Positions 44,601 to 55,007 of a stretch of DNA of 64,000 bases are shown piece by piece. Positions within the stretch are counted from its first letter, which is position 1. Each line of letters begins with the position of its first letter. The position numbers and the translations under genes are program-made. The notes under the pieces are model-generated. The model worked only from the letters and a program-made list of their open reading frames with translations, was not told where the DNA came from and made no database searches. Source of the stretch: Mastigamoeba balamuthi (taxonomy: Eukaryota; Evosea; Mastigamoebida; Mastigamoebidae); the NCBI GenBank assembly GCA_902651635.1, contig CACRSC010000097.1, forward strand, positions 19,914 through 83,913. The letters are read 5' to 3'.

Positions 44601-46440
44601 TTTTTCTCATTGTTTGCATGTGTATCAAGAACCGTTTTAACTGCTGACATGTATTACGCTTAGAAAAACTATTCACTTCTTTATATATACATGTCACAAA
44701 ACCAGAGATAACGACCCCAATTTATATGTGAGCAATGCAAAGAAGTATTTCAAACACAGAATGATTTTCAATTCACATATCAAACGACATATTGCTGACA
44801 GAGATTGGGAGAAAGAGAAAAAGGATATGAGTAATAATCAAATTAATGTTATCAGTGGAAACAAATGGATTAATTATGTCAAAAGATTTCAGAAAGAACA
44901 TGGAATAAGAATGAATGATATATATCTAAGGAAGCAATGAAGAGAGCCAAGAGCACATATAAATAATTAATTGTATCTAAACATTTTCACACTATCATTT
45001 TGATTATGACAATATGAACTTCCTTTTTTTCCATTTTGGAAAAATATTAATAACAAATAATAATGATAAGGAGGAATGAACGTGCAGATTAAACTAAATT
45101 ATGGATTGCCGAATTGTGCTAAATTAGCAATAAACAGCAATCTGCTATCTTTAAACCGATATTCAATTTATATAATAATTCTCTAAGAACAGAATGATGG
45201 AATAATGCTTTATGATTCATTATGAAATATAATGATAAGATAATATTTGAAGTAAAATGCAAATAATAAATTTTCGAATTTATTATTTAATTACTCTTCA
45301 TCATCAAAGATACAATACCACTCACTACCATCAGCAGAAAGACATGATGCTTTTCCTTCCTCAAAAATATTTCTAATATTTTCTCGTTTGTATTTGGTAT
45401 TATTAATTGCATCTTCAATATCTTTATATTTTTATGTTTCGTCAGTTTTTACGTTTAATTCTTCAATTTGTCTTTCATAATAAGCCTTTTTTCTGGTCTC
45501 TATCAATTTCAAATTTGATACATTATTATCATGTCTCTTTCCATTAATATGTTTACTTTATGTTTCTTAAGAATTTCACCAATCAATGTTTCGTAAACAA
45601 AATTTTGTACTGGGATACAAATTGGCTGACCCTCATGTAAAATAAGAGCACTAATATTGCCATTTCTTGATATTTCACCAATATATTTCTTTGACTGATT
45701 GCTGATAATAAAACCATCTGGATTGCACGAATAATAGATATCTTTTGTATGTTATTTCCAATCAGAAGATAAATCGAAATTGAATCCTTTCCGAATTGTG
45801 TCCCAATCCTTTTTGTATTCATTGCATTTTTTGCATGTCCGTAGCAGTCTATCATTTTAATAGAAAATTCTTTTAGATATTCTCACATCTACATTTCGAA
45901 CATCTAACAAATTCATTATCAGTCATTCTGTTCTGAAATTTCTATAGAAATAAATATAAGAAAACAAACGCACCAGAGACACACACTCTGCAAGTAGACT
46001 AAGAAGAAGGATTGAGAAGATAAAGGAGACGAGGAGAATTTAAGATGACTCAGAATGTATATGAAGATATGGTTAATATTACTCATTTTTCCTGACTTTA
46101 TATAAAAAATAAATAATTCTGGACTGAAAAAAGAAAACAACAAATTCGCAACCTCTTTTTGGACTCCTCTAAATTTATACGAAGATATTTCTATTTTAGT
46201 ATTTATTATAATATATATGTTAGTAATCTAGGAGTTTAGATTTTAAAAAATAAAATAAAAAGAGATATTCCAATATGTGCTCTCAGGATGAATAACCAGA
46301 AGATACTAAAAAGAGATACTTCTATTGGAACTATAGAAACTACTTGGGGCCAATGGACTCATCGGCCCCACTATTCGCATAAGCAAATAGAGCCTTTAGG
46401 CCAGATACCTTTGGGCTCAGATTTATCTGTCCCACCACCC
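38665..46440. mobile_element. Polinton/Maverick fossil organised as a large palindrome
   Basis: Virus-like element, treated as a fossil. Terminal inverted repeats of several hundred bases: left about 38,665-39,460, right about 45,970-46,440, recognisable from GCCTAAAGGCTCT and GTTAGTAATCTAGGAGTT in mirror image. Parts: C2H2 zinc-finger-like protein (about 40.1-40.5 kb and mirrored at 44.7-44.94 kb), small helical protein (40.58-40.78 and mirrored 44.41-44.65 kb), coiled-coil protein (41.2-41.44 and mirrored about 43.73-43.93 kb), fibre-like repeats of the GLGVTGNVNI type (41.5-42.24 and mirrored from 43.4 kb), and a central maturation protease (42.65-43.15 kb). Polymerase B, integrase and ATPase are not seen. 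It is broken with many breaks. The arms have diverged clearly, so the palindrome is not a recent assembly fold. Confidence 0.85.
39100..39267. other. Assembly gap of 168 N
   Basis: The gap lies in the left terminal repeat of the Polinton fossil. The same block (GGTTGTAAAAATGxAGGTTT, TTTTTTTCAGCC, TGAGCCTAACACCCAGTTT) stands on both sides of it, so a local tandem duplication probably prevented assembly. Confidence 0.95.
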
Positions 46441-47412
46441 TCGTTCTGTTGATGGATTCCTAGAAGCAAAAAGCACATTCTCTGAGTGTTTACTGTGTCA
46501 GGACCCTCTCTATATGGTTCTTCCCCAAAGACAGAGACCAGAAGAACAAATTCAGCAAGAGAAGGTAAGAACTCATTTTTTTCAGATACTCCTGCCCAAT
46601 CTGTACTGGAAAGGGGTTGGAAAGGGCCCATACTGTTTGGCCAAGAGGCGAAGTGAGAGTCGAGATCCCCCTCTGCCTGTTCCTCAGCCTCCAGCTCGTC
46701 TTCTGTCTCTTCTCTCTCTGCTTTCTCGTTTTCCTGTTCCTCAAAAGCAATCTTGAAGGAATGAGAGAGGACAGTTGCTGACAACCATACCTTCTGAAGA
46801 TGAGCACGACTCAAAGTGCTGGTGCTGAGGCCTGTCCTGCGGGCAGTGTCAGCCAAGGTGTCATCAGGAAACAGTACCAGAGACGCCAGAGCCTTCTCTG
46901 TCTCTGACACAGCTTTCCCAAGATGTTCGAAGACAGGTTTGGGGTCGGGTCCTGTGGTCATGTGGAACCTCTGACAGAGAAGCTGAGCCCACAGTTAGGC
47001 ACAATGACTGGTGGATAGACACACCTCCAGCAACAACACAGAGTTGCCTCTGCTGAGCTTGTCAAGGACCTCAACTGCCTCTCTGAGGACAGCATTCTGG
47101 GCCGACTTCTTAAGCTTTTCGAGGGGCTTGGTTGTTGCTCCCTTCTGCTACAACAGTCAGAATAGAATACAGAGAATTCAGCCATACCTTGAGTGGTCTG
47201 GAGAGTGTTGTTGGCACTTCTGAAGGTTGCTTCTTGTTCTTCTTCTTGTGGACCCTTGGAGGATCAGCAGGGCATGGATTCTGTGCCCTGAGTGCCTCTT
47301 TCTTCGTCTTCTGCTCCTTGCTCATCACAGGACGTCCTGAGCTTGCTCTTTTTTCAGCTGCAGCCCGTCCAAAAGCAGCAAGAAGCTTGTGGTGCTTGCT
47401 GTACGAAGGCAT
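46440..47412 (-). CDS. Helix-turn-helix-like protein with three tiny introns, 3' end cut by Polinton
   Basis: From ATG 47,412 the gene reads through introns of 40 bases (47,148-47,187), 42 bases (46,983-47,024) and 39 bases (46,752-46,790), all GT-AG, the first two with good branch-point-like CTGAC and CCTAAC. The product starts basic (HHKLLAAFGRAAAEKR, HKKKNKKQ), has a helical stretch (NAVLREAVEVLDKL), then DDTLADTARRTGLSTSTLS, which has the spacing of a helix-turn-helix, and an acidic glutamate-rich part. Reading-through without splicing gives three unconnected frames. The coding frame runs into the right Polinton repeat at about 46,440, so the C-terminus is missing. It resembles the N-terminal domain plan of mariner transposases only loosely; a transcription regulator is the alternative. 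Confidence 0.55.
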
Positions 47413-48156
47413 CTTGTTTTCCAAACTCGTCAGTTCCAAATATGACAATTCCGAATTTTAAACGGCGAATGTGAGGGTAAAGATATTTTCAACACATTGA
47501 CCGTTTCTCCCTCCACTTTGCTGTTCTATTTAAAGACTAGATCCATTTTTACAATTCGCACACCCTCCCTTATGCCTCTTCTCCCCTCTCTTTGCACGCT
47601 GCGGCAACACTGCAATTGAGGGAGGGGATGCCAGAGGAGCACACACCTGTGTCCGTTGGTTTGGGGGAGGTTTTGTTTGGGTACAGGTCGTTTGGGATGG
47701 CAGAGGGTTCATCAAGCAATTTTGTGAAGTGATTTCCCCTTCAGCCAAAATCTCGGGCCAGATGCTTGGAAGTCGAAAATTTTGAGGGCAAATGCTTATA
47801 ATGACGTCCTTATGCTGCGACTCAGTCAGAGGCATGGGTTTCTCACGACTTCTCACTCTGGGCACACATTTGTATCATTTCACCTCAGGCAGCCCATTTA
47901 ATGGCCAGCTCCTCATACATCTTGACCCACAGAAAAATTCGCCAGAGCCATGGGCAGATGGTGGTCTGAAGTCAAGAATATAATTTTCTCAATCAGAGAG
48001 CTGAAGGTTTGCACTTTTACCTTGCAATAATACTTATATTGATGCAGAATCAAATCTGGCAGAACTATCAGAGACATATCAGAGTCTCATTCGACCTCTA
48101 TGGCCCTTGTCATGGTCACTCAGTGTGATGGGCATTTTGGGCAGGGGAAGCAGGTA
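47413..48156. other. Intergenic DNA before the mariner element
   Basis: Frames at 47,530-47,865 (minus) are proline/arginine-rich and unconvincing. Nothing else supported. Confidence 0.4.
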
Positions 48157-48203
48157 CCACTCCGATTCAGCGAAAAAGATCCAGCCAAAAGGGGATGAAC
48201 TAA

Positions 48204-48305
48204 GCCCTGGCCCCCCTGGGGGGTTCTTTTAACTCTATAGACTGGTAGAGGGCGTGTACTCTCCAGGTCTATAGAGTTAAAAGAACCCCCCAGGGGGGCC
48301 AGGGC
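48204..48305. repeat. Perfect 39-base inverted repeat with 24-base loop
   Basis: The arms 48,204-48,242 and 48,267-48,305 are exact reverse complements (GCCCTGGCCCCCCTGGGGGG... against ...CCCCCCAGGGGGGCCAGGGC). Each arm itself contains the palindrome GGCCCCCCTGGGGGG-like. The loop can extend the stem imperfectly (CTGGTAGAG/CTCTCCAG). It lies just inside the left end of the mariner element and upstream of its coding exons. Confidence 0.95.
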
Positions 48306-48525
48306 CGAGGTGATCCCTTTGCAATGCTATTTTTGACACATATCTCCCTCACTCTCTTTTTGCTGCTTGGCTGGCAGAAGGGGGTGGGTGAGCTGCCAGT
48401 GGTCCCAGACACTGCAGCGGTGTCCCACCAGTCCCAGAGGTGCGTTTCCCCCCTGTTTCTTGGCCGTTTCTTCTCGTTTCTTGGCCTTTGTCTCTCTTGG
48501 CACTCAGCGCTGGGCCACTGCACAG

Positions 48526-49412
48526 ATGGTTGGGGTTTCGAAGAGGAAGGCCGCTCTGGCACATGCCAGAGCATGCAAAAGGCACTACGTGGGTGCCCCA
48601 GGGCCTCGAGTGCACGAAGGTCCGCTTCCTGACCAGTTTCGCCGCTTTGATGTTGGTCGTGGCAACTACGAGTTCGTCTCCACCGAGCTCTTGTGTGTGT
48701 CCCCCTCTCCGCACTTGTTGACCACCGAAACCAAGGCAAAAGGAAGAGTTCATCATGAAGAAGAAGAAACGGAATCGGAAGAGTCGGATTTCGGACTCGA
48801 AATCTGTTGTTGCTCTTCGTCGAGTTAACCGCCCAAGGGGAACTCCCATTTTCAAGGTACATTTCAGTTTTTCCATCGATTCACTGTGAAAACCAGGCTC
48901 GTAATGTTGATGCAGAGTATTTCGTGGAGCTTCTTCAGAAGCACGTCATCCCTGACACTCTCCAGCAGTGTGGACAGTGGGTTACCCGGATTGTCATCCA
49001 GATGGACAATGCTGGAGGGCATGGTGGAGGCCGTGGGGATATCAATGATACTACTCTGGCAACTTTGCATGCCTGGGTCGATAACCTTCCAAATCCTCTG
49101 TGTCAGCTGTGTCGCAATCCTGCTCAGCCTCCTGCAATTGAGTTCGTAGCACAGCCAGCAAAGTCACCAGACCTCAATGTTCTTGATTTGGGTGCTTGGA
49201 ACTCACTTCAGGTCGCAGTTGACCGTCTCAAAGATGCAGCGCCTGAGTGTCAAATCGATGAGATGGCAATTCTGCAAGCTGTTCACAGTGCCTGGGATTC
49301 ATGGCCAGCTGGACAGAAGCTTATCACTTTGTTTAATACTTTGGAGCGCATTTGGGGTCTGGTTATTGCCAATGATGGAGGCAACACCTACAAAATCCCT
49401 CACCTTGATTAA
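48526..49412 (+). CDS. Mariner transposase C-terminal half fused to basic N-terminal exons, three exons
   Basis: Exons 48,526-48,692, 48,736-48,856 and 48,897-49,412 are joined by introns of 43 bases (GTGTGTGTCC...ACCAAG) and 40 bases (GTACATTTC...AACCAG); the spliced frame codes for 267 residues without a stop. Residues 1-95 are very basic (SKRKAALAHARACKRH; KKKKRNRKSR) and do not match mariner. From NVDAEYFVELLQKHVIP on it is a plant-type mariner transposase: IVIQMDNAGGH holds the second catalytic aspartate and AKSPDLNVLDLGAWNSLQ the third. The block with the first aspartate (VHVDEKWF type) is missing, so the protein cannot be an active transposase. It may act as a DNA-binding regulator or be an inactive fusion; intact frame and splice sites suggest a young or selected copy. 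Confidence 0.7.
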
Positions 49413-49559
49413 TCTCCAAAATTTAATTGAGAAATCCTGATTCCTGAATTTTCTCACTCGCTATGGCGTCTCCTAACCCTGGTAAATCCAATTCCTGGTT
49501 GATCTTCACAAAAAAACCTGGATCATTTTCGCTGGAGCGGAGTGGTACATGTTTTCTTT

Positions 49560-50040
49560 GCTAATATGCTAAAAATCATAATAGAAGCTTCGGAAGGCCT
49601 TTGCAGGAAATCTCATTCACACAGAGGAACAGATTGCTATAGTCATTAAAGGGTTAGTATGTCTTTTTATTGATTAATTACTTTGAGTTGTTTAGAATGA
49701 AGCATATGACAGTAATACAGCTTGATAAAGAGGAGATTGCATTGATTCCAGATCGGTAAATCAGAGAATTTAATGGGCAAGTGAAGAGAAACTATCACTT
49801 CGAGTTTCCTGATGCTCCAGTCAGTCTTCTTTACTGTAGGAGCTCAAAGGCAGAGGAAGCTCTGTCTGCTGCAGTGATTTCCGACAAGAATTGATTGATT
49901 TAATACAGTATTCAAGTTTAAATTCGTTTTTTGCTCTTTTCTCGCAGAGTAGGTTATATTAAAAAGGAAGCCGAAAGGAACCACCGAAATACCTGGAACT
50001 CTGAAAGAAATCGTTTTTGGCAGTTTTTGAGCAATGAAGA
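49560..50040. other. Intergenic DNA, nothing recognised
   Basis: AT-rich, no supported frame. Confidence 0.45.
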
Positions 50041-50044
50041 AAGT

Positions 50045-50710
50045 GAGCAATGTCATGTTTAATGCTGAATTAAGGTCGCATGTAGCACTAAAACCACTAT
50101 TAGTAATGTAGTACTATTTAGCACCAAATTGTGTGTAAAATTAGTTCTGAAAAAACATCACTAAAGATTTATTGCTCCATGTGCATAAGTAGCAGTGATG
50201 ATCAAATTTTTATTTCCCCTTCCCTTCCCTTCCCCTCCCTTCCTCTTTCCTTTCCATTTCAGGTCGAGAATGAAGGTGCGCTGCCTTCTTTCCCCCAACA
50301 CACAGTTTTCCCCTTCCACAGAACTTATTTCAGATGTTCTCTTTACTTCTCCCTTTTCCCCACACCCTTCTTACTCCCCTGTTCAGTACACTCATCTTAC
50401 TGTTCCTGGGAATCATGAATAACAGAAGAAGCAGAGCACAGTCTGTGCTCTGTCTCCTGCAGACCACAGATAGGAGGGAAGGAAGCATTGTGGCTGCCGG
50501 GCAGCATTAAACAGGTCACTGTCCCTCTTTTTCCTTTCCATTTTCTGCCCCATTTCTTAATTTCTTCCCTTTTCCCCTGAAAAGTGCACCACTGTGACTA
50601 ACAATGCAGCTACTGCAGGTCGTGATAAGTAGCAGGATCAGCCCAGGCACACACCTACTCGCGCCCCCCTTTTCCTGCATTTCTCTTCATTTTTTGTCTT
50701 TTTAACAGAT
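50045..50710. mobile_element. Rearranged copy of the 13.7-14.9 kb inverted-repeat element
   Basis: 50,215-50,710 matches the core of the 14-kb element in reverse complement (GAATGAAGGTGCxCTGCCTTCTTTC, CAGAACTTATTTCAGATGTT, TTTTCTGCCCCATTTCTTAAT). The arm at 50,045-50,205 is present but reversed relative to that core, and matches the arm at 20.87 kb. Either two copies are fused or the arm flipped by recombination between repeats. Confidence 0.65.
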
Positions 50711-50714
50711 TAGT

Positions 50715-51115
50715 GATTAATGCACAAGATGTGCTATTAATGCTAAACCATTAGAAAACCCTCACTCACACTCGAACATGAAGAACTTCTCATTGCTTGC
50801 AATGAGCTCAAGCTTCTTTCTGTACCTTAAGGACGAGTGTCTTGTGCTGCTCAAGTCATACAGATGGGTTATGCATGAAGAATGCATAAGGTTCATCTGT
50901 TGTGATTATAAATCTATAGAACTTCCTGAAGCTGTGCACATCATACCAGTAATGCATTTTTGTTACAGGAATTTTCCTTGGACCATGAGATAAGACTGTG
51001 CTGATACAGTTCCAGCAATAAGTTGCTGATACTCTCTAGTTTGAATATGAGGGAAATTTTCAGTGAATTGTTTCGGACAATGAATTTTATCAAGATATTA
51101 TGATCTGTGATGATG
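50715..51115. other. Intergenic DNA, nothing recognised
   Basis: A short plus frame from 50,778 has no recognisable feature. Confidence 0.4.
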
Positions 51116-51337
51116 TTATGACGTGTCACGACACGCTTGGATAGCAGATTTTGAAATCCAAGTACTAATTTTGCACAATTGCAGCTGCTGGTCTGTTGGC
51201 TCCCATTTAAATTTTGGGCTGTACAGCACAGTCATGTACTCGGTGACAGCCCACAACAGTGTGTGGAGGCTGTCGCTTTTCCATGGCCATGCTGCCCCAG
51301 CATTTTGTGCTACTGGCGCACTATTCACTAAATACAC
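51116..51337 (-). pseudogene. Coding fragment of unknown repeated gene
   Basis: The minus frame with LLWAVTEYMTVLYSPKFKWEP is open for 73 codons and has an inverted, decayed relative at 12.76-12.9 kb. It borders a PIF/Harbinger element; it may be a second gene of that element or an unrelated dispersed gene fragment. Confidence 0.35.
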
Positions 51338-51339
51338 AT

Positions 51340-52605
51340 TCAGTGCATTGCTTCAATCACTATACTTGCCAAAAACCCAGCCAACCAACATGGTCAAGTC
51401 CCAGGACAACCCCATCATTGCTGCAAAAATAGCCAGGCAGCAGCATCTCCTGCACAAGCTGCACAAGTCCATCCCAACCCAAGCAACTTCCAGCACATGA
51501 TGGCTCGACACTGGCTCTACCTGGCAGAGCATGTTAACGAGATGGAGGTCAGGCCCACTTCATTAACAACACAATTTTATTCTTCTAAATGAAACCAGTA
51601 TAAATTCTTTCTTAAACCAATTGATAATTTTAGGGCATGCATGCATGCACTCATTTGCCAATTTATTCTAAAAATGTAAAACGTGTATTTATCAATTCAA
51701 TTGCTTATTAGAAATGCAACAACCTGATTACTTATTTTCGAAAAAATGCACAGTGTCTGGAATGCCCGGACTTCTGAGGCCAACAGGCTTCCTCCACCCT
51801 GGTCTCGTACGATTCACAGGTCTGTGGATGTCAAGGCCATTGACATCTCACGGCCCAATCAGAAGCAGAACAAGTTCTACAATGGCAAGTACAAGGGGCA
51901 CGTGGTTAAGATCCAGGTGGTGGTCAACAACCAGGGCATCTTCATAGACGTTCAAGGGTTGTACAAGGGGGTTCACCATGACCTGAAGATCTGGCAGAGC
52001 TCAGCTTCGGGCATGGAACTGCACGGCTGCTGGCAGACAATGCCTATGTCAGTGTCCCGAGCAGTGAGCAGCTGACCCTTCAAGCATGCCTCTCTGTTTG
52101 ATTCTGTCAATGGAAGGCGAAGGACAACCACATTGAAGTACACCAGGTTTGAACGCCAGTGGAACCATGTTCACAGGTGCTGGAGAAGCAGGGTAGAGCA
52201 CTACCTGGGCTTCATGTCCCGATTTAACATCGTGAGCAAGAAGTTCAAGGGGAAGAAGGTGATGAGCAATGACCTGCTGAGGTCAGCCATCATAATCATC
52301 ACGAACCTAGATGCCTGGTACCTCAGTGAGAACCCTCTGCACCGTATTCCCAGGGAGGCCTGGTTTCCCAGACCACCCCAGTGAAAAAGCCAAAACAGAG
52401 GTTTGACTTGGAAAAAATGACTGAGAGCTCAGCGATGAACAATCACAAATTGTGCTAAATGTGCTGAAATAGCACTACATGTGATTGGTAGCACTACATG
52501 CGATGCATTCGATGGAAATGCATCACAAAATTAGTGCTACAATTGCTACTAGTGCAAATATTTGCACTAGTAGCAATTGAAGCAATGCATAGCATTGTCA
52601 TTTAC
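51340..52605 (+). mobile_element. PIF/Harbinger-type (DDE_Tnp_4) transposon, broken
   Basis: Transposase blocks in order on the plus strand: RSVDVKAIDISRP (first aspartate), KYKGHVVKIQVVVNNQG, GVHHDLKIW (second aspartate), then in a shifted frame FERQWNHVHRCWRSRVEHYL (catalytic glutamate in RVEHYLG) and RFNIVSKKFKGKKV. The frame shifts near 52,040 and again before 52,133, so it is not functional. The likely ends carry GCATTGCTTCAATCxCTA at about 51,343 and its mirror near 52,590; the 3' flank at 52,430-52,610 is rich in TAGTGCTAC-type foldback units and matches 22.3-22.47 kb inverted. A lysine-rich frame at 51,390-51,500 precedes the transposase and may be an upstream exon. Confidence 0.75.
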
Positions 52606-52619
52606 TCTGTGAGAACAGA

Positions 52620-53435
52620 ATTAAAAAACGAATTTTAAACTTGAATATTAAAGTAAATTATTCGATTATTATACGAAATCTCTACAGCTGTCAGATCTTC
52701 CTCTGCCTCTGAGCTCCTGTAAAGAAGACTATCTGGAGCATCAGGGAACTCGAAACAGAAGCTTATCTTCACTTGTCCATCAAATTCTCTGATTTTCCGA
52801 TCTGGAATCAATCAATCTCCTCTTTATCAAGCTGCATTACTATTGTGGACATAATGCTGATTGTAAGCAATCTGAATGTGCTCCTTAACAAGCTGCTTCT
52901 CCTTCATCCAAAAACTTGATGAAAAGTGAAAAGGAACTTCTCTTTCTCGTTTACTGCACGAGAAGATGACGTTTTCTGCTTAACCAGGACTGGTGAAGGG
53001 AAACCACAACTGTTTTAATGATTACTGCGAAATAATTCCGAGTCCAAGAATGCAGATAATATAATTGTATTCTACATATTGATTGACATGTGATTTCAAA
53101 TATGACATCATTATACGCGCACTACATGGTGAGCAACAGACTTTATGGACAAAATCAGTAAAGACTAGTATGACAGGTGTCATGGTGGCAGCTCATATGA
53201 CAGGCTGTAGCAATGATAACAGTCTTACGATGCAGTTCAGCAACACAGTCTTATATACAGAGTAAACTTCCTTGAACAGGCTCGAAAAAACCTATCAATG
53301 GAGATTTCTCAGTTTTTCATCTTGATGGGTTTTTCTAGGAAGAAAAAACCAACCTCTGAAAGAAACAACCCACTTACCACAATAATAGGTGGATTCTTCA
53401 TTAATAAGAGAATAAATAATCTTTCTATAACCCCG
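52620..53435. other. Intergenic DNA, nothing recognised
   Basis: AT-rich; short frames only. Confidence 0.45.
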
Positions 53436-53439
53436 TTAT

Positions 53440-53705
53440 TCACAGTACCTGGAATTCCTGGTCAGCTGCCAGAAACTACTCACTTCGTTAATACTATAAA
53501 GCGCATTTGGGGTCTGGTCATTGCCAATGATGAAGGTAACATGTTCTTCCTTTTTTTCATCTTGATTAAACAAAAAAATGTGCTTTAGATTTCTTTTTCC
53601 TGATTTTCTAACATGAAATGATATGTTTAAGCATGGTAAATCTGATTTCTGAATGATATATTCACAAATCCAGGTTCCTTTTTCTGAAGCAGAGTGAGAT
53701 TCTGA
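53440..53705 (+). mobile_element. Decayed 3' end of a mariner-like element
   Basis: TFVNTIKRIWGLVIANDEGN matches TLFNTLERIWGLVIANDGGN at 49.33 kb; the terminal region to GAAGCAGAGTGAGAT at about 53,700 matches 49,520-49,545 loosely. The target TA is not clear. More decayed than the 13-kb copy. Confidence 0.7.
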
Positions 53706-53894
53706 TGATTTTATGCTTCTCAGTCAAGAACTAAAAGAGAGGTAACATGAATAAACTGTAACATTATCTCTATTTTAGTGTTTAATTTTTATTTTTATAA
53801 AAAACCGAATTAGCTTTTCAAAATTCTTCTTGTTTTCTTCCATTTGAACTTACGTTTTTAGGCAGTAGAGAAAGAAGCAGATTTCACAGGGTCC

Positions 53895-54180
53895 TGTAGT
53901 GAGGATTATTCCCCTTATCAGACAGCAATGTCACTACTGCTTGGTCTGCATTCCATACTTCATGAAAACCTTAGGTTTATAAAGGACATTTGGCCCATAT
54001 AACATGGCATTATAGTCTGTTAGTGCATACAGTAGTGCCTCTGTCCAGTCTCATGATTTTCATGAGACTTGGCTTCCTGTAGGCCACCAACTAAGGCACA
54101 TAATAACAATCATTGATATCAGAAATGACTGTATTATACTTGCAGTACTTTAATGACAGAACTCTGCTGGAAGGGTCAAG
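53895..54180 (-). pseudogene. Decayed copy of the 8.2-9.1 kb glycosyltransferase
   Basis: About 280 bases line up with 8,290-8,540: CACTGCTTGGTCTGCA, GACATTTGGCCCATAT, CAGTGCCTCTGTCCAGTCTC and further blocks. Frames are lost. Almost every CpG of the 8-kb gene in this stretch is TG or CA here (for example GGACGTTTGG became GGACATTTGG). Only the C-terminal part is recognisable. Confidence 0.8.
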
Positions 54181-54189
54181 ATGAAGCCA

Positions 54190-55000
54190 GGCAATTTCAT
54201 ACTATAAGCATTCTTTACTGTTCAAGGTAGCCTCAAAAATGCTCACCAAAAAAACAAAAATGCTCACCAATGGAGAGAATCTAGAAATATCTAAGCCACA
54301 AGTCAAGAAGGGCAGTGCTCGGACTCCCTCATTGATTGTGATGCCCCAGCCATCTACAGCATATTACAATCGAAGGTGACTTGATGTGCTATCATGGCTG
54401 GTCCTTACTGATCATTATTGCCCGCACAGAACCCTCTTTTTTTGAGCAGGGTCTGCTGGGGGCTTTGCCAATTCATCACTATTTCGCACCTGTCAGAGGC
54501 TGCGGCAGCTGCAGGAATCTATAGGCACACTCTCTCTGGGTACCTTGACCAAGCAGGGAATGTGGCATCCATGTGGCTGAAGGAGCATGGCCACCACACA
54601 TTCCTGAATGAGCACTCCATGGTGGTTCTGCATACAGTTGATGTTCTCGAGCCTCTTTATGTGGAACATCACAGATGTATTATATTTGTGTTCCTTATTT
54701 ATTTCACCCAAACTTCTCATCTGAAAAACATGAAGCTTCGTTGGAGACGAGGTCGGAATTGAGGCAAACGACTATGAGTTCAAGTTGATATCATCATGAT
54801 CAACTGTGTGCTACCCTGCCGCGAACTAAAGGGTGGCTCCCCATTACAGGAGCACTTTATAATGTAGGGCAGACCTTCCATGAGCAGATTCATCAGCATT
54901 ACAATGACATCCTGAGGAAGATCGAGAGTAGTGCCAGCAGAGAACTAGAGGCCATTCTGAGGTACAATGCATGTGAGCCGCAATAAATTCTAAGCAATCA
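54190..55000. other. Mostly unassigned; one coding-like frame at 54,418-54,762
   Basis: The plus frame with LSEAAAAAGIYRHTLSGYLDQ and WLKEHGHHTFLNEHSM has G/C-ending codons in its first 80 codons like the following cluster. Its borders are unclear and no family is recognised. Confidence 0.3.
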
Positions 55001-55007
55001 CTTGAAA

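Larger units (their letters stand above)
48157..49545 (+). mobile_element. Plant-type mariner-like element with intact TIRs and TA target sites
   Basis: The left terminal repeat CCACTCCGATTCAGCGAAAA (48,157) mirrors the right one ending CGCTGGAGCGGAGTGG (49,545), and TA flanks both (48,155-48,156 and 49,546-49,547). The 1,389-base element encodes a transposase-related protein (see 48,526-49,412). Other copies of its 3' end are at 12.9-13.1 kb and 53.44-53.7 kb, both more decayed. A full mariner of this type is usually longer because the N-terminal half with the first catalytic aspartate is present; here that part is replaced by unrelated G/C-rich exons. Confidence 0.85.

Noticed and set aside
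20866-50205. One 29-kb transposon bounded by the inverted arms at 20.87 and 50.2 kb
   Set aside because: Each arm borders its own local element copy, and the DNA between holds unrelated host genes and other elements; the inverted pairing is what two copies in opposite orientation give.
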